A DNA stretch of 64,000 nucleotides from Turnera subulata (lineage: Eukaryota > Streptophyta > Magnoliopsida > Malpighiales > Passifloraceae): NCBI GenBank assembly GCA_028386065.3, contig JAKUCV010007755.1, positions 124,001-188,000 on the forward strand, in the 5' to 3' direction. Both the position numbers and the translations under genes were made by a program. Below are positions 23,314 to 34,523 of this stretch, piece after piece. The first letter of the stretch is position 1; every line of letters begins with the position of its first letter. The notes under the pieces were generated by a model, which saw only the letters and a program-made list of their open reading frames with translations, did not search any database and was not told the DNA's origin.

Positions 23314-26300
23314 TTAAATGCAACTCGACAGACCCTCTGTGATACACAAAAAATATTCAGAGATCTTTCTAAACGATCTCAGGATCTCAAAAGTGTGTGC
23401 AACAACTCTTATCTGAAGATCAAATGCAAAGATAAGAATTGTTCTTGTTCTCAGAAGTCCAACCATGTTGATCACTATCAGAAGCCTTATCCAAAAAGGT
23501 CCAAAAAGAAGTTCAGATCCCGCTTTTCCAAATTCAAATACTTCAAGAAGAAAGGGAGACGCGACAACAAAGGAGATAGATGCTTTATTTGCAAGAAGAA
23601 GGGCCATTTTGCGAAAAATTGCCCAAATCAGCCAGCTAAATTAGTAAAATTGGTTCAGCAAATCCAGCAAAGCACTCAGGTCGATCTCGACAATGCAGAT
23701 GTTGAATCATTATTTTCAGAAACTGAAGAGCCTGAAGAAGACACTGTCTTTGTTCTTGAACAAGAATCTGATACGTCTTCATCGGCAACCTCTGAAGATG
23801 AAGAATTTGATGATCGATATTTACCAGTTTTTCAAGCAAAAAAAGAAGCTCAAAAGTCCATTTTGTCCAAAACAAAGTCACCATCCGTCAAGATACAGAT
23901 TCTCCCATCCAAGTATGATAAGCCAATTCCTCTTATTGGTTTTGTTGATACTGGTGCTCACAAAAGTTTTCTCAATCCAAAGATTCTACCTCCAGAAGCA
24001 TGGGAGCAACACAGGGAGTATTTTCAAGCTGCAAATGGAGAATTATTCCAAACCAAGATGATCACCAAACATCGTATTGGAATACAATTCTTCCCTGGAT
24101 GTGTTATCTGGACCAAAGTGCTTGGCACGAGTCTTCCAGATCGAGACCTACTCATAGGTTTTGATATCATTCAACAGGCAGAGAAACTTCAAATTCTCTC
24201 ACAAGGATTAAAATTCAAGAGGTTCTTTGCTCCTTACATCAATATTAAGAAGATTTTTGCCCTTTCAGAATGTCCAGTCCAGTATGAGGAGATCAAGACA
24301 AAGTTGTTACAGTCCTGTGCTGACAGTCATGCTCAGTTCACGCATCCATCTCCCCTCTGGAAGAATGAGGACTTTTTCATCACATTGCCTTTTAAGCTCA
24401 ATGAAGACATCAATCCTACTAAGGCATCTCATCCCGGCATGACGCCCTCAGATTTACTTCTAGCCAGAGAAGAATGTTCACAGCTGTTACAACAGGGTCT
24501 CATTGAACCCACCAAATCTGAATGGGCATGCCAGGCGTTCTATGTGGAAAAAAGAACTGAGAAGATTCGAGGGAAAAAGAGGTTGGTAATTGATTACAAG
24601 CCTCTCAATCATTTTTTAAGAGATGATAAGTTTTCTCTTCCCAAGATCAATTCCATGTTTCTTCATCTCAAGGATGCAAGCATCTTTTCAAAGTTTGACT
24701 TAAAAGCTGGATTTTGGCAACTTGGCATTGACCCCAAGGATCGCCACAAAACTGCTTTCTGCATACCAGATGCTCAATACCAATGGAAGGTTATGCCTTT
24801 TGGGTTAAAGGTAGCTCCTTCTCTGTTCCAGAAGGCAATGGTCCGTATCTTCCAACCTATTCTTTACCACACCTTAATTTACATTGATGACATCCTCCTA
24901 TTCTCATCCACGGAGGAAGAACACCTACAGCTTTTGCAACAGTTTTATGACATAGTCCATTCTTATAGAATTATGTTATCAGAGAAGAAAAACCACATCG
25001 GTGTTACAGAAGTTGATTTTTTGGGAATGCATTTCAAGAACGGTTCTTATCAGCCTGGACCCCACATTGCTCAGGAGTTATTGAATTTTCTAGATGAGAA
25101 TCTCACCCCAAAGCAAATCCAACAATTCTTGGGAATTGTCAATTACATCCGTGACTTCATCCCAAAGGTTTCACACCATACCAGCCACTTGTCCAAATTA
25201 TTAAAAAAGAAGGCCCCACCTTGGGGAACATATCAGACTGAAGCTGTCAAAGTTCTAAAGCAGATCACTCAGAATCCACCTCCACTCAGAATTCCTACTA
25301 ATGGCACAAGAATCCTCCAGAAAGACGCAAGTGATGAGTACTGGAGAGCTGTCCTGATTGAAGAGACAGAAGAAAAAAAGAGACATTATTGTGGTCACGC
25401 CAGCGGCAAATTCTCAGATGCAGAGCTCCATTATCACACCACTCACAAAGAACTTTTGGCGGTCAAATATGGAATCAAAAAGTTTGAATTCCATCTTGTC
25501 AACCATCATTTTATCGTGGAAATGGACAACTCATCTTTTCCAAAGCTGCTAGATTTCAAGAACAAGAGAATTCGAGACAAGCAACTTCTGCGTTGGAAAC
25601 AGTGGTTTGATAAGTATGACTTTGAAGTAAAGCATATAAAGGAGGATACCAATCTCATTCCTGACATGTTATCCCGACCATCCAAGACAGTCCATTTGGT
25701 TTCTAAATTCAATCTCATTCTTGTTATCTTCATGGCTTCATCCTTTGAACCATACTGGCAACTTCCAGCCCAACCAGCAGCATGGACAGACATGGCAACC
25801 AATAATCCTAATTTCCCTGAAACCCTTCATCCCAAGTCAGACCTTTTCTCAATTCGAGAATTCGCACGAAATTTCCTTTTCCATTACCTCACTATCTTCC
25901 TCCAGGAACAAGGCGTTAGCCTTTCCCAGACCATTCAGTCCCAATATTTTCCTGACCATCCTTTCAGAAGGATTAGTCTTATCCATTGCTATGATTTTTC
26001 TGAAGATGAACTCTGGTACAACTGGTGCCTGTTCACTCTTTATTATGGCATATTCAGGATCAAGGCTCTCGATATGTTTGAATTTCTCATGGATGCAGAA
26101 AACAATTCCTCCAATCAGTGGACTTTTCTCCAGTGGATGGCCCCACTGAGTCAGTGGCGCACTTGGATTAAAACAGCTCTTGATATGCATCTACCTCACC
26201 AACGACCACTGCTTTACATGACATTTTCTGCACACCGGCCTTATCGTGGAACACCTCCACGTCCTCATCCTGTTGTCAGACCATGGGAATCTTATCTTGC

Positions 26301-26706
26301 ATCACCTCCACCAAGGTCTCTTATCAAATATCATCGAGCACCACCAGCTCATCCAAGTACATCCCCATCACAAAGTTTCCTTCGTCGAGCCTGGAACAGT
26401 TTATGTCTTCTCAATGGTTTCAATTATGAGGCTGCCAGTCAAGTTTCCTCCACTGCAATGGTACCACTTTCTCCCACTCCACCTCTGGTCCCACAGACAT
26501 TATTTCAAGATTCACAGAATCCGTATTCTCAAGCAACCTGTCAAATGGATGCCACATGGGATTCTGATGAGACCGAAGCAAATTATTGGCGTGACCGAGA
26601 TGCCCGTGATGCCCAAGCCGCACGTGCCTCAGCAGATAGCGATGATTCAATGGTGGACCCAGAAGATGCCAATCTCAGTCCAAGTCACGAGTCCATTAAT
26701 AAATAA
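23314..26706 (+). pseudogene. Endogenous pararetrovirus polyprotein: zinc knuckle, protease, RT, RNase H, unknown C-terminus
   Basis: Uninterrupted frame of 1131 codons lacking a natural start (it enters from the rearrangement point; no ATG at the beginning). Numbering from the GTG at 23395: cysteine-rich and Lys-rich stretch 1-60, zinc knuckle CFICKKKGHFAKNC at 63-76, acidic linker 100-140, aspartic protease DTGA at 185-188, reverse transcriptase about 340-585 with YIDD at 496-499, RNase H about 640-762 (Asp644, Glu686, Asp711, Asp757). A 340-residue tail of unknown function follows. Domain order and lack of integrase fit Caulimoviridae (petuvirus- or florendovirus-like; genus not decided). 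The upstream coat-protein core is missing. An old integrated copy, not a complete virus. Confidence 0.88.
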
Positions 26707-26810
26707 TGGCACTCTTTTATCACTATCCGTTTGTATAATAAATAAAGTGGGAATCTGCTGTCCCCCACTACTTTGCTTTATGTCGTGTCAGTCTATGGTC
26801 ATGTTACCAC
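26707..26810 (+). other. Non-coding viral spacer
   Basis: Short AT-rich stretch between the polyprotein stop (26704-26706) and the promoter repeat. An AATAAA motif lies near 26739, soon after the stop codon. Confidence 0.4.
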
Positions 26811-26895
26811 TTAGTCTTGTCTTATTACTTTAATTATTAAGCCAGTGATGTAAGAAGTGATGTAAGTTGGAAGAGACCCCCAACTATAAATATAA
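26811..26895 (+). promoter_or_regulatory. Pararetroviral pregenomic RNA promoter
   Basis: Contains two direct AGTGATGTAAG motifs (26844-26854 and 26856-26866), resembling the as-1 type TGACG/TGATG pairs of caulimovirus promoters, then a TATA box TATAAATATAA at 26885-26895. An AATAAA at 26954-26959 would be the polyadenylation signal. It lies between the end of the polyprotein and the long leader, as in Caulimoviridae. Confidence 0.75.
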
Positions 26896-27167
26896 GGGTT
26901 TTCAAGTTGTAAGAATCAGAGGACATGTTCTGATTCACCTTTCAGACTTGTTTAATAAATATGATTTTCTAAATACACTCTTTCTTGATTTTCGAACACT
27001 CATAGCTTAGGGTTATGAAACTGATAAATAATCTTCTTTGATCCTGCAGAAACGATCTTTTGGATTAACTGAGTTACAAAAGGGCTTGAGATTTGATTGC
27101 CATCTTGAGTATGGATCCTTCTATCTCGCCTGAGTAATGAGTTAGCCTGAAGGCTCTCGTCCTTGTG

Positions 27168-27181
27168 TGGTAGCGGAGCCA
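27168..27181 (+). promoter_or_regulatory. Probable tRNA primer-binding site of the pararetrovirus
   Basis: TGGTAGCGGAGCCA matches 12 of 14 positions of TGGTATCAGAGCCA, the complement of plant initiator tRNA-Met, which primes Caulimoviridae. It lies in the leader between promoter and movement protein, the expected place. Confidence 0.65.
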
Positions 27182-27362
27182 TACGGCTTTATGGGGAGAG
27201 TACCCATATATAGGTATATAGGCTGGAAACTCATACCTTGCCGATCCCCACCTGGTTGGGTAGGCAGAGCTTGTGCACAACGCCACGTACCTATACAAAG
27301 AAGATTGTTAATTAGGTTCATCGCCTGATGCTTTGAGCTAGTAGAAAATCAAATTCTCTACC

Positions 27363-29681
27363 ATGAACACCACTCCACCACCAAACACTATAACCTCTTC
27401 TATTACTATACCAGACTCTGCGCGAACTTCCCTTACAAATAAAATAGACCATCTAGTAGAGATTACCTATATTCCAGAGGAAGCTAGAGTTGAGGACTCA
27501 CTCCTCCCTCTAGTTAATCCATACACTATATTCAAAAAAGGATCACTTTCGCGATCCATTAGAACTCTGATCTCTACCAGGAGACCAGCAATTAAAGAAT
27601 ATGTTCAGTCATCAAGACTCTCTCAGTGCACGTTGACTTCTTCAACTGCTGAGCAATATGTTACTCTTGAGATTCCTCAGGAGTTCATATCCCAATGGAA
27701 AGCGAAACATTATTCTCATCTTCTTCTTGGTGCCATACGACTAGTCCTTTCCTACCATGGAAGAAAAGGCTTACCAGTCACCGCTGGATTGTCTCTGCTT
27801 GATTCCAGATATGTCAAATATGAGGATGCTGTCATCGGTACTATTTTGACAACACTAAATGCAGGAAGTGTGGTCCTTACCTTCTTCCCCAATTTCAATA
27901 TTTCCCTGGATGATCCGCATCTGAGCACAGCATTGAAGATTCAAGTCCAGATCATTGGAGCTGAACAAGTTGCAAATGCCATCATTGCAACTTTACACCA
28001 TCAGATGGTGTATAGACTACAGGACTATGCTGTCAACTTACCTTCTCAAGGAGTTTCTTCTGATCCAGTCTTCATCTATGCTGACATGGGTTCTACACCT
28101 ATAATTGTTTAGCCACCCAGACAAATCTCCAAGGATCAATTGGCCAAACTAATCCCTTTGGATTAGGTAACCAATTATGAAAATCTTCGCCAGCATACTC
28201 AACCGGTCCAAACTACAGACTCCACCTTCATAAGACAATCAGATGGCACTGTCAGAACTATTTTCTCCAAGCTTGGAACCTCCTCTTCTACTGAGGTTTT
28301 CCATTGCAGTATGATCAGGCCAAGCTCTGAAAAGCCAGAATAGAAGATTCTGGTTTCTTATTTTCAGCCTGATGGATCTGCTGTCTATGTTTCTCACATC
28401 AATGGTCATTTCATATGGGGCGCTGACTCTACTCAATGTGAGGCAGATTGTGATTGTGAAGATCATTTCTATGACTCTGATGAAGATTATGTTCTTCCAT
28501 CTAGAAGAAAGTCCAGGAGTAACCACTCTCGATGCAAGCCACATCAAAGGGCTCCTCGACCTCCTCCAAGAGCATCTAGACCTTGGATACTTCCTAAGGC
28601 CATTGCAGAAGCACCACCTCTTGATTTCTATTCAAGAGCATTGGAGATTCTTGAAGAAGGACTTTTTCCTCCTTTTTGTTCTTCTGAAGTCAATCGTCCA
28701 GACATGACACCATCACCACAACCAGTTCCATGCATGATGTTTAAAGCAGCCGATTTCCCTCCTTTGGAGTCTCGGGTTGATATGTCCACCAAACGGTCAT
28801 ATGCACCTTTTGTCACACCTCAACAGGTGAGGCCAGACGGTCAGCTCGCTCCACTCACCCAAGCTGAAGAAGTCTTGAATTGGCAGACACAAAACATGAC
28901 GGCTCAGAATCACCTCCTCCAAAATCTTGACTCCAAGGTGAACCAGGTCCTGTCACAGCAAGGACTAACAACCCAAAGATGTGATTCCCTTGCAGGCCAA
29001 ATGAAAAAACTGGAGCACGATCTTACTCAGAAACTCAACATAGTTCAACAGGAATTATGTAACACAATCAAGGAGAAAAAAAGTCTTTATGATCCTTTGG
29101 TCAAACAAAAGGAATCGGAGGTCTTTCGTCTTGAGCAAGAGCTTCATGATGCCAGGAAAGTTTTAGCAAGTACAAAACCCCTAACCCCTCAGCCAATGTT
29201 TCCAGTTCATTCTAAACCGTTTCCCACCAGCACGACTCCCGAAGAAAATCCTTTTAAATCATTGTCCCAAATGTTTCCACAAGAAACACGACCTCCCCGA
29301 CGCCACTATCGGCGTAGCCCAAGTCCTTTACCAGATCGACAACATCGTCGAGAAGGGAAAGAACCAGCAAGAGATCATTCACCATCCTTGATGATCAAAA
29401 GACCTTTTTATACCCCATCTCTTCCCGATGATACATCACAGGATAGTTCTTCAGAAACATTTTCTGAAACCTCAGATTTTGATTCAGCATATGCTGATAT
29501 CTCCAATATTCTGATGCACCAACCCAGACCCACATACACAACGGAGTTTCCCCCTGAAACTGAAGGGATGGATAGCACACCTACTCCACAAGCCACATCA
29601 TCATCACAACCCAAAAATCAGCCGAATCAACCACCTCCATTTATTCCTCCGTCCAAAAAACTGCCAACTCTGTCCAATTGA
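27363..29681 (+). pseudogene. Pararetrovirus 5' polyprotein: movement protein plus coiled-coil region, three in-frame stops
   Basis: One frame of 773 codons opens at ATG 27363. It is cut by TAG codons at 28110, 28164 and 28341, then stays open to TGA 29679-29681. Residues 1-249 are a 30K-superfamily movement protein, recognised from LPVTAGLSLLDSRYVKYEDA and TLNAGSVVLTFFPNFN; in viruses it moves the genome through plasmodesmata. After the stops the text is acidic, then Arg/Pro-rich (28500-28600), then FPPLESR. A heptad-like Gln/Leu/Lys stretch with coiled-coil character follows (about 28880-29170), and a Ser/Pro-rich tail. The coat-protein region expected next is absent, because copia sequence resumes at about 29686. 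Confidence 0.85.
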
Positions 29682-29685
29682 AGAT

Positions 29686-29909
29686 ATGATCAGACAAAAT
29701 ACACGTCACCAGAAGCTGACAAGGACGATCGGCATACAACGATATCAGGAAATCTATGGAGGCCAAAATGAGGGGGAGAAGAATACGCACTGCACTCTTT
29801 TTTCCTTCACCAAGTTTTTATCCCACTGGGTTTTTCTTGGTAAGGTTTTTAATGAGGCAGTACTCCCAAAGCATATTCTACCCAACAACACAATGACATC
29901 CAAGGGGAG
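29686..29909 (+). pseudogene. 3' end of copia pol and polypurine tract
   Basis: The frame from 29686 reads KLTRTIGIQRYQEIYGG, the decayed form of the KLxxxIGMRRLKDL tail that closes copia pol. Then GAGGGGGAGAAG and, just before the LTR, CCAAGGGGAG (29900-29909) as polypurine tract. Confidence 0.75.
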
Positions 29910-30130
29910 TGTTATAAAATATGTATAAATACTAGTATGTATGTCATTGTTATACATACAAATATAGTATCCCTCTTTGTTATATATATATGTTATATAA
30001 TAGAAAGAAATTGATGAGATGAAAAATTGGTAAAAATCGAGTTCTCCTCAACCAAATTCTTCTCCTCAACTGAATTCTTCTCCTCTCCAAATTTCTCCAT
30101 TTTCTTCCATTAATCACGCTATTCGTAACA
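29910..30130 (+). repeat. 3' LTR of the 12.8-kb copia element
   Basis: 221 bp, TGTTATAAAA to TTCGTAACA, followed by the target duplication TATTG. Partner of 17338-17552. Confidence 0.9.
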
Positions 30131-30135
30131 TATTG

Positions 30136-31430
30136 CCATTTTAGGGGGATTAGAAAAACGCTGAGCTTAAACGACGGCGTGCTGTTGTGTTGTTGCTTTA
30201 TTTATTCGGCAAATCATTAAAGGAAATGGGCTTAATTTTGGGGGCGTGGGGTTCGGGGAGATTTGGATTATTTCTTTTGTACAATGATTTGTGTGCCTTG
30301 GTGGGCTTGGCTGGTTCAGCCCTCAGATGGTAACATGCCAGGCTCAATTTTCCTGGCTGTCCGTCCTATACCTTGAATGGTTTTCTTTAAATTATTATAT
30401 GAGATCAAATCTGCGCTGTATTATTTTATTATCACGTCACGTTGTAGATTATTGCCTAAATAAAGTCTGGAAAATCTAACATATATTGTATTCTTCCTCA
30501 ATTATGGAGAGTAATATTAGCAATACAAAACCCATTTGTACACGACAAGCAACGGTAACAAAATTCAAAATACTACCACAATTAACTTCAGTTGGTCCTC
30601 TGTTGTTTGAGTTTAGCTACCCATTTATACTCCTTTCTCAAATTTGAATGTATTTTTTAAATTTTATGCTACCTGTTGTTCTCTGTTCATTGTCGTTTAT
30701 ATCTCTCATTTCTTTTTTGCAATTCTTTTTGTTTATTTTCACAATTTTCTTACCTATAGATGCTTGGAAGAATAAAGGCAAAAGAGTATTTGGAGGAGTA
30801 GGGGCGACTTGCCAGTTTTTGTTCCCCTTTTCGGTTTCCCAGGTATTTTTTCTCCCATTCCTACACCTAACCAATTAGTAAGATAAAAAAAAAAAATTAA
30901 CGAGCCAAATCTCTTATTGATGATTACGGGGGCAGGGAAAAAGAAAAAAAAAAAAAACAGGGTAGACGATGATGGCAAAAAACATTGATAAATGAGTGAT
31001 TTATTTTAAATTTTTGTATCAGCATCATCTATTTATGTTTATGTTACAATTTTGAAAAACTACTCTGTAAATAAAAGCGTGATTGCATAGGATAAAAATC
31101 ACACAACGCCAAAATTTCTTTGTGCTTTGGAAGTTGATTTTTGTTTAAAAGATGACTTGTTGAAACATGGTAAGGTAATTGTCTTATGCACCCTAAAGAT
31201 TAAGGACTAGCACAACATCTTGAGTGTAGCCTGGGATTTTGTTTTCATGTTAGCTTTTTTCTTTCCATATTGTATTACCGTTACAATATCGTATTGTATA
31301 TCTTAATTATATAAAATTATATTTATTTTTGCTTCTTTTTGTTCTTTCCTTCTTCATTATAAGTAGTAATCAAATCGTCATATTCCGACGAGCCCAATAC
31401 AACTCAAGTTGTGCGAGTAGGGCAGTGGAT
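30136..31430. other. Upstream region of CDT1, no gene seen
   Basis: Before the copia insertion this was the intergenic spacer between ADSS and CDT1. A third, diverged copy of the 5098/5343 repeat unit lies at 30258-30330. Remaining sequence is AT-rich with short chance frames. Confidence 0.5.
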
Positions 31431-31452
31431 TCCGCGGGAGCCAACTCAGCTT

Positions 31453-31514
31453 GGCGGGAAATATCCTGCGTGGCAGCCCCGTTTCGCGCCAAGAGAAAAC
31501 CCTTGCTATATAAA
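31453..31514 (+). promoter_or_regulatory. CDT1: CDT1 core promoter: two E2F-type sites and TATA box
   Basis: GGCGGGAAA at 31453-31461 (reverse of TTTCCCGCC) and TTTCGCGCC at 31482-31490 both match the E2F consensus TTTSSCGC. TATATAAA follows at 31507-31514, 106 nt before the ATG. CDT1 is a known E2F target in plants and animals, so S-phase entry control is expected. Confidence 0.8.
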
Positions 31515-31619
31515 CACCACCAACTCCCAACTCCAAATCCACCCGCCTTTTTTTCTTTTTACCCGCCACCGCCACACCAAGCACCACTAACCTAGATCTC
31601 CCGGTTTTCCTCTTTAACC

Positions 31620-34523
31620 ATGAACAGCACCGATTCTTCCTCCTTTTCTCTCGAGAAAGGAACCCCTATCAAATCAAAACCGCCCAAAACCCCACTCAAA
31701 TCGAAAACCCCGAATACCCCTCAACAGAAAACAACCAAACCCCCCACTCCAGTCGCCGCCAGGACTCCCGACCTCCCGCCTCCCCGCCTCCGCAACCGCC
31801 GGGCCGCCCTCTCCCTCAAAGATGTCCGCCGAGCCGCTCTGGCCGCTCCAAGTGACGTGGCCAGCAAATCTGCCAGGCGGCAGATCGTTTCTTGGCCGGA
31901 GGAAACCTCCGGGTCCACGCCCTCCTCCTCCGTCACCACCGCCATTGCCACCCAGAAAGTCAAATCCAGGAGTGAAACCGCCAAGTTTCCCGAAAAGTAA
32001 GTAGCTTTATTTCCGATCTAATCGTGTTTGGATGGTTCTTTTTTATAATATCTTTGTATATGTGATTTATTTGTGTTGATTTTGTAATTTTTGGGCAGGT
32101 ACGAGACTCTTGTCGAGTTCTTCAATTGCTTGGATAGTTCGATTAGGTTGTTAAGGATTCGCGGTTCAATGTCTACATTCTCTAACATTTCCCCCCAAAT
32201 CCAGTCTCTAACGAATAGGTGCTTGTTCGAGTTTGCTTTTGTGTGTTTTTGTATCCTCCTCTTTAATATCAATTCCAGTCTATGGTTGCTGTGCTAATTG
32301 TTTGTTGGTTGTTTATGTATAGGACATTTTCTTATGAGCATTTGGCTCAACTAAAGTATATCTTACCAGAAGCTATTGAGTTGAAGAGGACGTCCTTATT
32401 TGATGAGAGAACATGTTGTATGAAGCCAGACATTCTTGTCACCTTTGATGTTAAAGCAATTGAATGTGATGAGAAAACGAAGCCAGAGATTAAGAATGCG
32501 GGCTTGAGGAAGCTTTTTCGTGCTCGGATTGCTAAATTTTATAAAGACCACCCGGAGGTATGCACTGTTTGTTTAACTTCTGCTTTTGTTAGTTCTTTTA
32601 ATGTCCATGAATCCACGAGTTAGGTGCATAATTAGTTGTTTTTGTAGCAATGTGTCGAATTGTATGTTTGTATGGATTTATTGCCAGTCACTGGCTGCAG
32701 GGGTGTGCTAATTTCTCATTTTGTCAATATGTGAATTTGCTTTATTCTTGTAATTTTTCATGCCAATTAAGCGATGCATGTTATGATTTCAGGGAGATGA
32801 CATTCCCCAGGAAATGCTTCCGGAGCCATTCAATAGAAAGCAAAGCTTATGCCAAGCCATGACTGAAGTTTCCTCCTCATCCTTGCGCATTGATACTCCA
32901 GTTGATGTGGAAATGGGCCAAAGCCCCGGTGCACTCCCAACTGAACCTGTTGCACCTGAAGAAAAGCCACCCGCACCAGCATCTCATCTTTCAAGATCCT
33001 TTCGAAGGAGCTTCTCCAATAAAGTTTTTAACAGTAAAGCATTAAATTCTGGTGGAAACCTCACACAGGATCGCATCCAAGAATCAGTTGATTCTGTCTC
33101 AGAGCCTTGCCTCAACAGAATATCTTCCATTGAGGAAGCTGGTCCTTCCCCTCTTTCTGAGTCTGCAGTTTCATATGAATCAAGCAAAGCTGTAAAGTCT
33201 TCAGCCCATGATACTTGTTCAGCCGTGGTGCTCAAGCCTTGCCTGCCTGCAACTCCAATCAAGGAGAGTTCAGCTACAGCTGAACTAGCTGCTACCCCTT
33301 CGTTGTCTTATACACCTGGATTGAGTCATCCGAAAAGATGTTATATGAGCCCAGACAACGAGTCTGTAAGCTCGCCTAACAAATTGCTTAGGCGTCCGCC
33401 ACCTACCAAGTCGCTGAAATTTGACACTCCAGTGAAGAATACTAGAGACAAGCAAATGGATCTGGCCGATGTGACTGAAGATGATGACATCTTGAAAATT
33501 TTTCCTGAGAAGCTCTTGAAATCGGTAAGCCATCCTGGATTCTCCTACTGTGTACCTTAATCCTTGTTCGTGCTTCCTACCTAAATTTGTTTTCGAGTTT
33601 GAAGCTATAAGCATGAGTTGTATCAGCCCATTTTTCTATGGTCTTCTGTACTGTCTTAAGTGAGTCCCAAGTTAATGTGAATGGAAATGATGGCTATAAG
33701 TAAAAGGTCTGAGCAGTAAGATCATGGTGGTAGTTACGATGCTATTCATTACTGAATGGGTCAGAATTATTCTTCTCTTCAGTTTTTTGAGCATCCATTG
33801 ACAGCCGCCATATTTTCTGCATTGATCTCACCTTCATGCTGATCCATTGACAAATCTAATTTGCTTCTGTCAAGAATGAGATGTTTCCCTTCTGCTAAAA
33901 GTTGAAATGTGACTTTTACTCGCCTTAATTGCATCCATTGTTCAACTATAAATTTTAATTTTCTTTTGCAGATACAGGAAAAGGAGAAAAAGGCTAAAGA
34001 AGAGAAGGATCCAGCAATCTCTCAAGCAAAGAGACGAAAGCTGATGATATCCCGCCTGCCGAGGCTTTTCAACACTATTCATTTCTTGTTTCAGTCAAAG
34101 AAACAATCAGTTATCACAAAGAAGGAGCTTATACACAAGATAACTGCAGACCGTTTAGATATTGCTGATTCAAGTAAGCAAATGCTAGCTACTGATAAAT
34201 AGGCCATCAATTTTTGTTGATTTTGGAATCATGAGGTTAAACTAGTACATTTATGCACGAATTTGCAGGGGAAATTGAAGAGCAGCTTAACTTGTTGGTG
34301 GAACTGGTTCCAGAATGGATTTCTGAGAAGATAACATCTGTTGGGGATTTGCTCCTTTGGTAAGCCCCTATTTACAGTTTATACTTTGCTTCATATGTTT
34401 TTGGTCTGGAGATGAATAAGGCTTCTCAAAGTGATTTTACTTATATTATCTATCTTATTTTGCAGCATCAACAAAATGTCAAGTCCTGAAACTATACGAG
34501 CACGCCTTGAAGGAGCAAAGTGA
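31620..34523 (+). CDS. CDT1: DNA replication licensing factor CDT1
   Basis: CDT1 loads MCM2-7 onto origins with ORC and CDC6 and is inhibited by geminin-like factors. Seven exons: 31620-31996, 32099-32218, 32323-32557, 32793-33524, 33972-34173, 34269-34359, 34466-34523. They total 1815 nt (604 residues plus TGA); all junctions are GT-AG and in frame. The N-terminus (1-125) is basic with many Ser/Thr-Pro sites (GTPIKSK, KTPNTPQ, RTPDLPP), likely CDK targets. The central winged-helix domain is about 127-244 (LVEFFNCLDSSIRLLRIRG to RIAKFYKDHPE). A Ser/Pro-rich linker comes next. The C-terminal winged-helix MCM-binding domain is about 500-604 (RRKLMISRLPRLFNTIHFLF to the end), with a KRRKL cyclin-docking-like motif. 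No lesion is seen. Parent of the intron-less copy at 13290-14559. Confidence 0.95.

Larger units (their letters stand above)
17338..30130 (+). mobile_element. 12.8-kb copia-type element carrying LINE and pararetrovirus sequence
   Basis: Two near-identical terminal repeats, 17338-17552 and 29910-30130, start TGTTATAAAA and end TTCGTAACA. They are flanked by a perfect duplication TATTG (17333-17337 and 30131-30135). A polypurine tract (CCAAGGGGAG) directly precedes the 3' LTR. Copia identity comes from decayed integrase and RT (about 21.9-22.85 kb) and an RNase H tail with the TRTIGIQRYQEI-type ending before the 3' LTR (29.69-29.9 kb). Copia elements are usually about 5 kb. The excess is a GC-rich leader (17.8-18.3 kb), repeat-rich DNA (18.4-19.3 kb), a LINE piece (about 20.03-20.76 kb) and the virus (23.25-29.69 kb). 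It could not transpose on its own. Confidence 0.9.

Noticed and set aside
23314..26706. Gypsy retrotransposon instead of pararetrovirus
   Set aside because: No integrase follows RNase H, no LTRs bound it, and a caulimovirus-type promoter, primer site and 30K movement protein lie next to it.
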